Shown here: in pieces, positions 20,773 through 33,025 of the stretch
Numbering within the stretch: the first letter of the stretch is position 1
How the letters are laid out: every line of letters begins with the position of its first letter
Assembly: GCA_012064385.1 (NCBI GenBank)
Contig: QRDG01000827.1
Span: forward strand, 372,001-436,000
Direction: 5' to 3'
Length of the DNA stretch: 64,000 bases
Source: Puccinellia tenuiflora
Taxonomy: Eukaryota; Streptophyta; Magnoliopsida; Poales; Poaceae
Notes under the pieces: model-generated
The model's database searches: none
What the model was told of the DNA's origin: nothing
Seen by the model: the letters and a program-made list of their open reading frames with translations, nothing else
Made by a program: the position numbers and the translations under genes

Positions 20773-22528
20773 GAATAAGTATAGATTTCACCCTCAAATC
20801 TCACACATTGGACACAAATCCCCCTGAACAATAAATTCGGATGTTTTCAACCCTGAAATCCACAATACCGTCTAAATCACCCCCTAACACTGGCTTTTTG
20901 CTCAATTTAGGCGGTTTTGGATAAAATTGGGCGGTTTTACACGTTGACGTGGTGGCTGACGTGGCAAACTCCATTATTACTCTATTAACGCCGTTACGCG
21001 GGGGTGCCACGGTCAACGCTGCCACCCCCCACTCCCGTCCTCTGTCCTTCCTTGTGGCCGTCGTCGACGACAACATCACCACCTCCAAGCAGAAGGCCTC
21101 ATCCGCGCTGGCCCTGGCCTGGGAGTCCGTCCACTTCCAGCACCGCCGCCGCGCGCTCCTCCACCTCCGCGCCAGGTACCAAGCCGAGCTCTCTCGCTGG
21201 GAGTCCCTCACCTCCGACATCCTCGTCCCGCTCCCGGCTCCCCCTACAGCTCCCTCCGCCTCGACCGCTACCATCACCTCAGACCACAGCGTCCTCAACG
21301 ACTACCTCACGGAGGTAAGTTCCTAAACCACCCGTCTTTGCTCAGCTAGTCTCCCCCACACTGCCTAGCTGCTCATGTGTTCTTCTGGGGTGGTTCTGCG
21401 GGTTGAGGACTTGAGGTGCAGGGGAAATGCTCAGGAAGGCATCCCAGATGTGCGACGAGATTGTCAAGTTCTGCGACGAGAACGAGGCGGCCCTAGTGGA
21501 TGTCATCACCGCGCTGCCCGTGTGGGGCAATCCACAAGAGCTTGTGAACTCCCTGTGCAGTACCGCTGATAAAGCCGCCGTGTAGGCCGTGTCGGACAAT
21601 GCAGGGGAGCTCATGAACTCATGAGCTCGTTGTGCAGTCCAACTGACTAGGCTGTCCCTGGTACCAATTAGCCTCTTACGCAACTCCATTGTTTGCTTTT
21701 TTGTGCTTGGTGAATTGCAGTTTGATTGGAGGCAGAAATTACGCTCAATAGCTTGTATGTGCTTGTAGGATTGGTAGAGGTTTCCTGCTGATGTACTCGT
21801 GGGTTGGTGAATTGAAGATTTTAAGTAGAGTTTTACTCCTGATGTACCCAAGGCTGTCACTGCTCCTGCCAGCCTCCGCTGGCGACGAACACGCGCGGGA
21901 GTGCGAGGCCACCATGAGCACCTTCTTGCTGCCCAGTGAAGTGGTGACTCCGCCATCGGCGCCGCCCATGAGCGTCTGCTTGTCGATCGGAAACATGGTG
22001 TAGGCGCCCAGCGCGGATGCAACGCTAGGCTCCAGCCCGTGCTCAGCTCGTGTCTCAGCTCGCCGGCGACGGGAGGACCTCGTCTCGGGGGTTGGTCGAC
22101 GGCGATGCGCTGATGCGTCCATGGGAGGAAATTTCAATTCCAATGGAGTGACTCCCACCGCCGGTGCTGCTCCCATCTAGCTCTATGTGGCTCCCTATAT
22201 CTCACACACGGCCATCCGCCGGCGTCGGTGCCTAGAGCCTAGCGGCGGAATTAGGGATTTCAGAATGAAATGGGGATTTTCTTCAGTTATGACAGGTGGG
22301 TCCACGCCTCTTTAACGGTACCTAACGGACATCGACCATGTCAGCGCCACGAATGCGCCACGTCAGCGCCACGTCATCGCAAAAAACCACCCAAACTCTT
22401 CAAAACCAGCCTAGGGGGTGGTTTAGACGGTATTGTGGATCTCAGGGTTCAAAACATCCCAATTTATTGTTCAGGGGGATTTGTGTCCAATGTGTGAGAT
22501 TTGAGGATGAAATATATACTTAATCCAA
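20773..22528. mobile_element. Pack-MULE-like element with long inverted repeats
   Basis: The left repeat (20773-21000) and right repeat (22258-22528) are inverted copies of each other (AATAAGTATAG...CCCTCAAATCTCACACATTGG and its reverse). Long inverted repeats with GC-rich inner halves suit Mutator-like elements. Between them is gene-derived sequence (21000-21600 plus; a GC-rich open stretch on the minus strand at about 21880-22176, unrecognised) and no transposase. I could not find a convincing 9-bp target duplication, so class assignment rests on the repeat structure. Confidence 0.5.
21000..21600 (+). pseudogene. Captured plant gene fragment with an intron
   Basis: The first exon-like stretch (to 21314) is GC-rich with a helical reading (LALAWESVHFQHRRRALLHL, RYQAELSRWESLTSDIL) and ends at a strong donor, GAG|GTAAGT. 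A second stretch from about 21424 reads EMLRKASQMCDEIVKFCDEN and ALVDVITALPVWGNPQELVN, then stops at 21583. The nearest acceptor (ending 21421) does not keep frame, so the copy is disrupted. I do not recognise the protein. GC content and intron structure mark it as host-derived. Confidence 0.45.
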
Positions 22529-22900
22529 ATGAGAAAGGTATTTCTGAATAATGGCCCATAGCCCACTCTCAGCCTTTGTGCTTTCGATTCAGATTGTCGT
22601 TCGGACTTTTGCCGCACTTACGTGACCACCAGGGTGTTTACGTGTGAACCTGCGGCTCCTCTCATCTCAGCGTGGCCAGGCGGCCAGGACTCAGCGATTT
22701 GACGCCATGAGTCCGGCAGGCAGCTGACGGAGATCGGCTCAAATTAATCAGCAACGAGACAACGAGTCGGCAGCGGCAGCAGGAGATTAAAACTCGAGAT
22801 TTAGCCGCTCTCGTTCAGGTATTGAATAATTCACAAATCAATTTGAACGTCTAATTAACCTAGCATGCTGCCAATTGATTGGGGAGCTCCTATATCGCGC
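22529..22900. other. Unassigned
   Basis: Mixed-composition sequence with no coding frame, repeat or element end that I can support. Confidence 0.4.
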
Positions 22901-23126
22901 AGTACGCGGAGGAAGCGGAGCAACGCGCACCCCTCCGCGCCCAAATGGGCCGGCCCAACTGCACAGGTACGCTTTATTTTTCGTTTTACTTTATTTTTTT
23001 ATTTTTTATTTCTGTTTTTATACTAACAAGACAATTTGTTTATATTTGTGGAAAAAGAAAAAAAAATATTGTAATAAAAATATATTTGTATATTAAAAAA
23101 CAAATATAATTTATATATGTTATTTG

Positions 23127-23860
23127 AACAATTTTCAAAACATGAACAATTATGTTGTTTGAACGAATTTTTAATAAAACATTTATCTTATTTCTACGAT
23201 TTCAAACATGAACAATTATGTTATTCGACCGATTTTTCAATTAAAAATTTATCTTATTTGAATGATTTTTCAAAACTTGAATAATTATGTTATTTGAACG
23301 AATTTTTAATAAAATATTTATCTTATTTCAACAATTTTCAAAACATGAACAATTATGTTATTTGAATGAATTTTCAATAAAAATTATCATATTTGAACGA
23401 TTTTCAAAACATGAACAATTATGTTATTTGAATGATTTTTTAATAAAACATTTATCTTATTTGAATGATTTTCAAAACATGAAATTTTATGTTATTTGAA
23501 CTATTTTTTAATAAAACATTTATCTTATTTGAACGATTTCAAAATATGAATAATTATGTTATTTGAACAAATTTTCAATAAATCATTTATCTTATTTGAA
23601 CGATTTGTGAAACATGAACAAAAATATGTTATTTGAACAAATTTCAATAAAACATTTTATCTTATTTGAACGATTTTCAAAATATGAACAAAATATGTTG
23701 TTTTAACGATTTTTCAAAAATATGAACTTTACATTATTCGAACACTTTTTCATAAAAATATTTATATCATTGAACGATATTTCAAAATATAAACATTTTT
23801 ATGTTATTGAAATATTTCAGAACATTTATATTACTTAAAATATAAAACAACTCAGTTTTT
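23127..23860. repeat. Tandem array, about 66-68 bp unit
   Basis: Around ten degenerate copies of a unit built from TTATGTTATTTGAACGA and CATTTATCTTATTTGAACGA halves plus TTTTCAAAACATGAACAA. Copies decay to the right. The two similar halves suggest the unit arose by an earlier duplication. Confidence 0.75.
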
Positions 23861-23879
23861 CAACAACATAAGCATTTAT

Positions 23880-24150
23880 TTAATATAAAACTAAAAAAGA
23901 TAGAAGACAAAAAAAGAAAACATAACATAAACATAAAAAGAAATAAGAAAAAAGAAAAAAAAGAATGCAAAGTAGAAAACAAAAAGGGAAATAGGATAAC
24001 GAAAAAGAAAAAAACAGAAAAAACAAAAATATTAAACATAAAATTAAATAAGTAAAATAGAAATAGAGAAAAAATAAGACAGATAAATGAAACAGAAAAA
24101 AACGAGAAAGAAAAAGGAAAATGAAAGGCTAAACAGAGAAAAAAAAACCA
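23880..24150 (+). repeat. A-rich purine tract
   Basis: About 270 bp of almost pure A with G and scattered T or C (for example aaaaaagaaaacataaca), following the tandem array. Low complexity with no coding potential. Confidence 0.7.
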
Positions 24151-24220
24151 GAGACGCTCTTAATGGGCCGGCCCATTAGCTCCAGGGTGGTACGCGGAGC
24201 TTTGTTAGCTCCGCGGTACG

Positions 24221-24538
24221 CGGAGCATAGGAATTGCGAATTGATTGGTTCTGTAGTCCCCTCCGGGAGGAGTATAGGGCCGGCACAGCGAGAGCTTTGG
24301 GCCACCGCCCGTGGCAGAGTTTGTGTCGGCGCGGTGAAGCCGTTGACTCGTCCGGCGGCGGCGGCGGAAGATGGAGAACTCGTCTATGGGGATTTTTTCT
24401 CTTCTTTTCAACATGGAAGAACGACCATGCAGTGTATCACTTGGCGGTGGCCATGGTGTAATATTTCCTCACTCGTAGGGGTAGAATCGGAAATATAGAA
24501 TGACGTACCAAATAATCACCATGGGTCTCAATTTAATA
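24221..24538. other. Unassigned
   Basis: GC-rich first part, then ordinary sequence up to the MITE. The plus frame 24163-24498 lacks protein character, and I see no feature. Confidence 0.4.
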
Positions 24539-24631
24539 CTCCCTCTGATCTATAAAAGTGGCGTCCACTTAATACAAAGTTTGTACTAACTTAGTATAAA
24601 ATGAGTGACACTTTTTATGAATCGGAGGGAG
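24539..24631. mobile_element. Stowaway-type MITE
   Basis: A 93-bp element with terminal inverted repeats CTCCCTCTGATC ... GAATCGGAGGGAG flanked by TA on both sides (24537-24538, 24632-24633). Length, termini and TA target match Tc1/mariner-derived Stowaway MITEs of grasses. It is imperfectly palindromic and noncoding. Confidence 0.9.
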
Positions 24632-24633
24632 TA

Positions 24634-24739
24634 GTAAAGAGATATGCACCATTGGTCACTAAACTTGTCCACAATGAGTACTTTAGTCACTAAACTTGCA
24701 GAATGTTGTGCGCTGATCACAAAACTTGGCACGGATGAG
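24634..24739. other. Unclassified repeat end
   Basis: Contains TCACTAAACTTG twice at a spacing of about 36 bp, a phrase common at the ends of grass MITE/MULE elements. It is cut off by the LTR at 24740. Confidence 0.35.
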
Positions 24740-25743
24740 TGATAGCGCGAGAGGTGTTAATCAATCACGCTTCATTGGGCACCCCAAGAGGAAGGTTTGA
24801 GGAGCATAGCAGCAAGTTTTCCCTCAGTTAGAAACCAAGGTTATTGAACCAGTAGGAGTGAGGAATGCTTCAGAAGGTTGTCCACAACTGCAATGGCGCC
24901 AGAAAAAGAGCTGTTGCAGGGGAGACAGTGGAACATGCAGAACACAATCAAATTACTTTGCCCCAACGAAGCAGTGAGGTTGTCAATCTCACCGGCCTTG
25001 CTGAATACAAGGATTAAATGTATGTGTGGAAGGAAGCTTGTTTGCAGTAAATGAAAGCAGTAGAGCAGTTGATTTAATTGAGATGTAAAAGAATAGACCG
25101 GGGGTCCACAGTTCACTAGTGGTGTCTTCTCCATAAATAAAATACTACACATGCTGGGTAACAAATTACAGCTGGGCAATTGACAGAATAGAGAATGCAT
25201 GACAATGCATGAACATTGCATAATACAGAGGATGATGATGTCTATATGAGATGCTTTGGGCATTACGACAAAATACATAGATAGCTGTTCCAAGCATACA
25301 CCTATGCCTAAATAGTCCACCTTTGAGATAACATACCGTAAAATCTCTCCAGTATTAAGTTGCAAGCAACAGACAATTGCATGAAGAACTGTACATAAAA
25401 TTTACTCCCTAGTAGCAACGGCACTCCCCCGTCCTTATATGTTTCTGTCACTCAAGCCAAGGCACACAGGGACCGAACCCACTATCTAGCATAAATACCC
25501 CCTCTTGGAGATACAAGCAACTACTTGATCAAGGCAATTACAAGTACCGGAAAGCATGCAAGATCACAAATAACATAGACATGATAATATCAATAATCAA
25601 CATCACAAGGTACTTCTCTATTCATCGGATCCCAGCAAACACAACATGTAGCATTACAATAAGATGATCTTGATCATGATAGGCAGCTCACAAGATCTAA
25701 ACATGATAGCACAAGAGGAGAAGACTACATCTAGCTACTGCAT
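24740..25743 (-). repeat. Athila-like LTR, truncated by assembly gap
   Basis: Begins TGATAGCGCGAGAGG and matches 26173-27180 nearly base for base, with a few substitutions and one-base indels. It stops at the N run, where about 580 bp of the LTR would remain. It may be a genuine third LTR copy or an assembly duplicate of the next one. Confidence 0.7.
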
Positions 25744-26166
25744 NNNNNNNNNNNNNNNNNNNNNNNNNNNNNNNNNNNNNNNNNNNNNNNNNNNNNNNNN
25801 NNNNNNNNNNNNNNNNNNNNNNNNNNNNNNNNNNNNNNNNNNNNNNNNNNNNNNNNNNNNNNNNNNNNNNNNNNNNNNNNNNNNNNNNNNNNNNNNNNNN
25901 NNNNNNNNNNNNNNNNNNNNNNNNNNNNNNNNNNNNNNNNNNNNNNNNNNNNNNNNNNNNNNNNNNNNNNNNNNNNNNNNNNNNNNNNNNNNNNNNNNNN
26001 NNNNNNNNNNNNNNNNNNNNNNNNNNNNNNNNNNNNNNNNNNNNNNNNNNNNNNNNNNNNNNNNNNNNNNNNNNNNNNNNNNNNNNNNNNNNNNNNNNNN
26101 NNNNNNNNNNNNNNNNNNNNNNNNNNNNNNNNNNNNNNNNNNNNNNNNNNNNNNNNNNNNNNNNNN
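25744..26166. other. Assembly gap (423 N)
   Basis: Unknown bases. Open frames spanning it are meaningless. Confidence 0.99.
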
Positions 26167-26172
26167 TTGAAA

Positions 26173-27755
26173 TGATAGCGCGAGAGGTGTAATCAATCAC
26201 GCTTCGTTGGGCACCCCAAGAGGAAGGTTTGAGGAGCACAGCAGCAAGTTTTCCCTCAGTTAGAAACCAAGGTTATCGAACCAGTAGGAGTGAGGAATGC
26301 TTCAGAAGGTTGTCCACAACTGCAATGGCGCCAGAAAAAAGCTGTTGCAGGGAAGACAGTGGAACCTGCAGAACACAATCAAACTACTTTGCCCCAACGA
26401 AGCAGTGAGGTTGTCAATCTCACCGGCCTTGCTGAATACAAAGGATTAAATGTATGTGTGGAAGGAAGCTTGTTTGCAGTAAATGAAAGCAGTAGAGCAG
26501 TTGATTTAATTGCAGATGTAAAAGAATAGACCGGGGTCCACAGTTCACTAGTGGTGTCTTCTCCATAAATAAAATACTACACATGCTGGGTAACAAATTA
26601 CAGCTGGGCAATTGACAGAATAGAGAATGCATGACAATGCATGAACATTGCATAATACAGAGGATGATGATGTCTATATGAGATGCTTTGGGCATTACGA
26701 CAAAATACATAGATAGCTGTTCCAAGCATACACCTATGCCTAAATAGTCCACCTTTGAGATAACATACCGTAAAATCTCTCCAGTATTAAGTTGCAAGCA
26801 ACAGACAATTGCATGAAGAACTGTGCATAAAGTTTACTCCCTAGTAGCAACGGCACTCCCCCGTCCTTATATGTTTCTGTCACTCAAGCCAAGGCACACA
26901 GGGACCGAACCCACTATCTAGCATAAATACTCCCTCTTGGAGATACAAGCAACTACTTGATCAAGGCAATTACAAGTACCGGAAAGCATGCAAGATCACA
27001 AATAACATAGACATGATAATATCAATAATCAACATCACAAGGTACTTCTCTATTCATCGGATCCCAGCAAACACAACATGTAGCATTACAATAAGATGAT
27101 CTTGATCATGATAGGCAGCTCACAAGATCTAAACATGATAGCACAAGAGGAGAAGACTACCATCTAGCTACTGCATGGACCCGTAGTCCAAGGATGAACT
27201 ACTCACACATCTGTCCGGAGGCGGGCATGGTGGTGTAGAGCCCTCCGGCGATGATTCCCCTCTCCGGCAGGGTGCCGGGGAGAGCTTCAGAACCCTCCCG
27301 AACTAGGGTTGACGACGGCGGCGGCGACGGATGTTTTTCTGGAATTTTGATCGGGTACTTAGGGTTTTCTCGGGGGGGATTATATAGGCGAAAGGGCGGC
27401 GTCGGTGGAGGCCCGAGGGGGCCACACCACCTGGTGGCGCGGCAGACAGGTGGGCCGCGCCACCCTAGGGTGTGGTCGCCCTCTGGTGCGTCTTCGGCTC
27501 CCCTTTGGACTCCGTGTGCGTGACGAAATTATAAGATCCTGGGTTTTTGTCCCGTCCGATTCCGAGAATATTTCCTTAAGTACTTTTCTGAAACGGAAAA
27601 ACAGCAGAAAACAGGAACTGGCACTGGGGCATCTTGTTAATATGTTAGTTCCAAAAATGCATAAAAATGCTATAAGATGTAAACAAAACATGTAGCAAAT
27701 GGTATGAAAACAAGCATGGATCATAAGAAATTATAGATACGTCGGAGACGTATCA
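26173..27755 (-). repeat. 3' LTR of Athila-like element
   Basis: 1583 bp, TGATAGCG...CGTATCA on the plus strand. It carries a TATATAAT box on the minus strand near 27377-27386 and a GC-rich dyad at 27408-27480. Partner: 33026-34592. Confidence 0.92.
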
Positions 27756-27771
27756 GCATCCCCAAGCTTAG
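27756..27771 (-). other. Polypurine tract next to 3' LTR
   Basis: The plus strand reads GCATCCCCAAGCTTAG, so the element sense strand reads CTAAGCTTGGGGATGC immediately before the LTR. Copies also occur internally at 29931 and 29990. Confidence 0.7.
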
Positions 27772-30639
27772 TTCTACTCGTCCTCGAGTAGGTAGAACGA
27801 TAACAAATAATTTCTTAGGAGACATGCAAACTCACAATCTAGATCAACATAGTAATGCAAAACACATGATGTGAATAAGGTGATCCAAAACAATTGTCTA
27901 TAGTTGACATTAAGCAAACAATGATTAACAAATGCTAGCTAAAAGAAGCTAGAACTTTTCATGAATCAGCGTGTTGGAGACTAGGAACCATACATAAGGT
28001 TTAGAAAGAAGAATAGTAAATTGTGTCTCCAATGTAAAATGTCAATCAATCTTCAAAGCATCAAATTCAGTTAATAATAGAAATAGCCAAGCTCAAGTCA
28101 AGTGTCCTTAATCCATCCACTTAACTTATCAACTGTTATGTAGTCCACTCAACTAATACAAGCAAGAAGAAGGCTTGGCACCATGAGGTTATGGCAAAGA
28201 GAATAATAATGGGGGTTTGGAAGGCCAAAAAGAAAGGCTCAAACAGTGGAAGAGGTAACCACAAGACAAGAGGAAGTCCCGTAGTAGACACTGAATGAGG
28301 AGTAGTGATTGCCATGCAACGGATGCACATAGAGCTATATGAATGGAAGCTCTCCAATGGAACTAGTGGGGGTGCATCCAACTTGCTTGCTCATGAAGAC
28401 CTAGAGCTCACTTGAGGAGGCTCATCGTTGGAATATACAAGCCAAGTTCTATAACGTTTGGTCCCCACATAGTTATACTAATGAAGCATGAAAACTCACT
28501 ACAATGATGTAGGTGCTACTAGCACAAGTGTGGAATAAAAGGATAGTAGTGTTGCCCCCTCTCTCATTTTATATTCTTTTTTCTTTTTCTCTTTTTTTGC
28601 TTTTTGCTTTTTGAGGCCTTTGTGGCTCTTTTATATTTTTCTCTCATTGGTCTCTTTTGGACTCTTTTGATTGGCCACTTTGGACTCTTTTCAATATGCT
28701 CACAGGTAGAGGCAACACTCTATTTTACAAGATGATCATCACACTTTTTGGTGTACTCAAAACTCAAAGACTAATACATGGTGTATGGTGGATATGCAAG
28801 ACCGAGCGTAGTGTGGAAAAGATGTAACACATGTGGAAAACCACGCATCACACTAACTCAAATGGTCAAGCAATACTATATGGTAATGAAGTAAAAATGA
28901 CATAAAGTCATGTAATGTAAATGATGGATGTTGCATGGCAATGTATCTCGGAACAGCTATGGAAATGCTGTGATAGGTAGATATGGTGGCTGTTTTGAGG
29001 AAGATAGTTGGCTTATGTGTAGGAGAACAAGATGAAGATCTCCCACGGGGTTGGATGTACTTGCGAAGTATGCACCAATCTCAATGTGAAAAAGGGCAAT
29101 GCAAAGTACCGAAGAGGCTAGCAAAATATGGAGGTGGAAGTGCCAAAAACCAAAAACTCACATAGCATGTCGTATATTGCAAACAACTAACAGTATCAAA
29201 GTTTTACAAATGGTTAGAGACACCCCGAGAGGGATCGTGGCGGCGACACAAGTGCCCCGTTGGCTTCCCCGACCGTTGCAGTAACTATACCATTAGAAAC
29301 TTCTTTTCAACTAAGAGGAAATCACGACACTAAAGCACTATTGACTTAAGTTGTTTTTAGTTCAGAAAAGTACGGCTCCACGCTCTACTAACACATCTTC
29401 ACTAATCAGCTCTTAACAACATTAACCAACATATTTTAACCATTAGTTATTTTAATACCTCAAAACAATTGAAGAGGAGCAAGTTATCTACACAATGGTC
29501 TACAAGACTATGCAGCTTTTCTCTATTTCATACCACTATCACAAGCATAGCATTTTCCAATCTAACACATCAACCAAGCAACTAAAACAACTCTCTAACA
29601 AATAAGAGTGAAACACAAGAGAGCTTAACACAAAGAACTAGCAGCTCTAAACAAGATAACATGCTAAAAGCGAGAGCTTACTAGAAAACAAACAGTAGCT
29701 AAGAATACTCAACAAATATAAGCGAAGCACAAGAGTATTCATATGAAAAAGCGGAGCGTGTCTCTCTCCCACACAAGAATGCTAGGATCCAACTTATTAA
29801 GCAAACTAAAACACACACTCAAAATAAAAACAGACGCTCCAAGCAAAATACATAAGATGTAGTGGAATAAAAATATAGTATCACTAGAGATGACCTGATA
29901 GTTTTGTCGATGAAGAAGGGGATGCCTTGGGCATCCCCAAGCTTAGATGCTTGAGTCTTCTTGAATTTGCTGGGGATGACCCACCGGGGCATCCCCAAGC
30001 TTAGGCTTTTCACTCTTCTTGATCTCATCATATCGTCCCTTTTGCTTACTTGAAAACTTCCACCACATCAAACTCAAAGTAATTCTCATTAGAGGGTTAG
30101 TGCATAAACCAAAAATTCACAAGTTCTACTGTGACACAAGCACCTTAATGCATTATAACATTAGCTACAGCCACTGATGCTCAAAGAATCAAAAAGATCC
30201 AAATAAACATCGCAAAGGAAGCAATGCACAATAAAAGGCAGAATCTGTCAAAATCTGAACAGTCTGTAAAGACGAATTTTTTCGAGGCACTAGAGTTGCT
30301 CAAATCGAAAATCACTGAACTAGAAAAAGTTTCATACATATATGAAGATTCAGCACACAAAATCTCAAAGCATTTCGTCGCTTCTGGAATAAATGACGAA
30401 TTTAACGGTGACAGACAGAAATCTGTTTCCTGTGCAGAAATCCAAATATAGCAAAAACTTTCTACTAGAGACCTTACTTGGCACAACATTGCAAGAAAAT
30501 AAAGATACAAAGAAGTTGCTACAGAAGTAAACAAACTTCTTGACTCAAATAAAAGAAAAGATACTGAAAATAAAATGATGGGTTGTCTCCCATAAGCGCT
30601 TTTCTTTAACGCCTTTCAGCTAGGCGCAGAAAGTGAACA
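27772..30639 (-). other. Noncoding region replacing pol
   Basis: About 2.9 kb without a supported frame on either strand. It includes a T-rich tract (28560-28690) and, at 29931-29946 and 29990-30004, two further copies of the PPT-like motif. Confidence 0.7.
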
Positions 30640-32738
30640 TCAAGTATTTCCAAGAGAAGAAGCATCAAAACGATAATTTGCTCTAACAATAGAGTCAAAA
30701 GGTGACTTCATTCTCTTCCTAGGGAAGTGTTCCATACCTTTCTTAAGAGGGAATTGATATCTAATGTTGCCCTCTTTCATATCAATAACAGCACCAATAG
30801 TTCGAAGAAAAGGTCTTCCCAAAATAATAGGACAAGAAGCTTTGCACTCAATATCCAAGACAATAAAATCAATGGGAACAAGGTTATTATTAACCATAAC
30901 ATGAATATCATCAAGCCTTCCCAAAGGTGTTTTTGTAGAATTATCAGCAAGATGAATGTTCAAACAACAGCTCTCCAATGGTGGCAAGTTAAGCATATCA
31001 TAGAATTTCTTAGGCATAATAGAAACACTTGCACCAAGATCACATAAAGCATTACAATCAAAATCATTTACTTTCAGTTTAATGATGGGTTCCCAACCAT
31101 CTTCTAATTTCTTAGGGATAGAAGCTTCAAGTTTTAACTTTTCTTCCCTAATTTTCATGAGAGCATTGGTAATATGTTTTGTAAAAGCCAAGTTTATAGT
31201 ACTAGCATTAGGACTTCTAGCTAGCTTTTGCAAGAACATTATGACTTCAGAGATATTGCAATTATCAAAATCAAAATCATTATCATCAAAAGTAATGGAA
31301 GAAGGATCTCCCATAGTTCGAAAAATTTCAGCTCCTTTATCACTAGCAGTTTTGGTATCTTTTGGCAGTTTTAAGCGTTTTTCATGAGAAGTGGAAACAT
31401 TGCCAACATTGTTAACTTTACCATTATCATTAATAGACTTGTTATCATGTGAAACCTGAACATTACTAGTGGTGGTGATGGTGTAAACTTTAACCATATT
31501 GTTCTTTTTAGTGGCTTCTCTTTCTCTTTCCCACCTAGCATGTAGTTCAGCCAACATTCTATATTCATCAATTCTAACTTGGATGGCATTGATTTTAGCA
31601 AAAGGCTTGCTCTCTTTATCATTGTTAGGCATAACTTTTAATTTTAAAAGATCTACATCAAGAGCAAGGCTTTCAACTTTAGAAGCAAGAACATCGATTT
31701 TACCCAACTTTTCCTCAACAGTTTTGTTAAAAGCGGTTTGTGTGTTGATAAACTCTTTTAGCATGGTTTCAAGATCAGAGGAACACTCTTATTATTGTTG
31801 TAAGAATTACCATAAGAGTTACCATAACCATAATTGTTATTAGGAGGATATGGCTTATAGTTGTTGTTACCAAAATTGTTCCTATAGGCATTGTTGTTGA
31901 AATTGTTATTTTTAATGAAGTTCACACCAACATGCTCTTCTTGGGCAACCAAAGAAGCTAAGGGAACATTATTTGGATCAACAAAAGATTTACCATTAAC
32001 TAGCATAGACATAATCACATCAATCTTTTCACTCAAGGAAGAGGTTTCTTCAACAGAATTTACCTTCTTACCTTGTGGAGCCCTTTCAGTGTGCCATTCA
32101 GAGTAGTTTACCATCATATCATCAAGAAGCTTTGTTGCTGCACCCAAAGTGATGGACATAAAGGTTCCTCCAGCAGCTGAATCCAATAGGTTTCTTGAAG
32201 AAAAATTCAATCCTGCATAAAAGGTTTGGATGATCATCCAAGCAGTCAGTCCATGGGTGGGACAATTCTTTATCAAAGATTTCATTCTTTCCCAAGCTTG
32301 AGCAACATGTTCATTATCCATTTGTTTAAAGTTCATGATGCTACTTCTCAAAGATATAATTTTAGCAGGAGGATAATATTTTCCAATGAAAGCATCTTTG
32401 CATTTAGTCCATGAATCAATACTATTTCTAGGCAAAGATAACAACCATTCTTTAGCTCTCCCTCTCAAAGAGAAAGGAAACAATTTCAGTTTTATAATAT
32501 CTCCATCCATATCCTTATACTTTTGCATCTCACAAAGTTCAACAAAATTATTAAGGTGAGCAGCAGCATCATCAGTACTAGCACCAGAAAATTGCTCTCT
32601 CATAACAAGATTTAACAAAGCAGGTTTGATCTCATAAAAATCTGTCTTAGCAGCAGGTGGAGCAATAGGAGTACATATGAAATCATCATTATTAGTACTA
32701 GTGAAGTCACACAACTTAGTGTTTTCAGCAGTACTCAT
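30640..32738 (-). pseudogene. Athila-type gag-protease, one frameshift
   Basis: The start is the ATG at 32738 (MSTAENTK). Gag core: FSLRGRAKEWLLSLPRNSID, YYPPAKIISLRSSIMNFKQM, FYAGLNFSSRNLLDSAAGG. An N/Y/G-rich low-complexity stretch follows (about residues 285-325) in place of a zinc knuckle. At about 31780 a one-base loss shifts frame: the first frame ends at 31758 and the second (from 31764) continues with a coiled coil and the protease CDLGASVSIMP ... IILGRPFLRTIGAVID. The domain ends at 30640. Apart from this frameshift the gene looks well preserved, suggesting recent function or recent insertion. Confidence 0.88.
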
Positions 32739-32995
32739 TTTTGAGGAAAACAAGGCAAACCGAATTGCACAAAAATAAAACAAGTAACTAATTTTTTTGG
32801 GTTTTTGATATAAGAAAGCAAAACAAGACAAAGCAATAATAATAAGCAAGACTAAAACAAAGTAAAGAGATTGGAACTGAGAGACTCCCCTTGCAGAAGC
32901 TTCTCTACTCCCCGGCAACGAGGCCAGAAAGAGAGCTGTTGACGGAGGAGTGAGAAGTTTGGTACTTCGAGAAGCTTCTTACTGAGCACTCTTAA

Positions 32996-33014
32996 CTCCC
33001 CGGCAACGGCGCCA
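32996..33014 (-). other. Primer binding site
   Basis: The minus strand reads TGGCGCCGTTGCCGGGGAG, 11 bp from the LTR edge; this is the Athila-type PBS. A degenerate second copy lies at 32908-32925 within a leader duplication. Confidence 0.8.
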
Positions 33015-33025
33015 GAAAAAGAGCT

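Larger units (their letters stand above)
22900..24220. mobile_element. AT-rich unclassified element with GGGCCGGCCCA ends
   Basis: Flanks carry matching GC-rich sequence: GTACGCGGAG and AATGGGCCGGCCCAA on the left (22903-22960), and AATGGGCCGGCCCATT followed by GGTACGCGGAGC on the right (24161-24200). Between them is extremely AT-rich DNA with tandem repeats (23127-23860) and an A-rich purine tract (23880-24150). Similar AT-rich elements bounded by GGCCGGCCC occur in Triticeae, usually left unclassified. No protein is encoded. Confidence 0.45.

Noticed and set aside
23127..23860. Regular repeats considered as a CRISPR array
   Set aside because: Units are contiguous and AT-rich with no unique spacers; this is a eukaryotic tandem repeat.
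25664..26239. Frames of 153-180 codons over the N run
   Set aside because: They consist of unknown bases.
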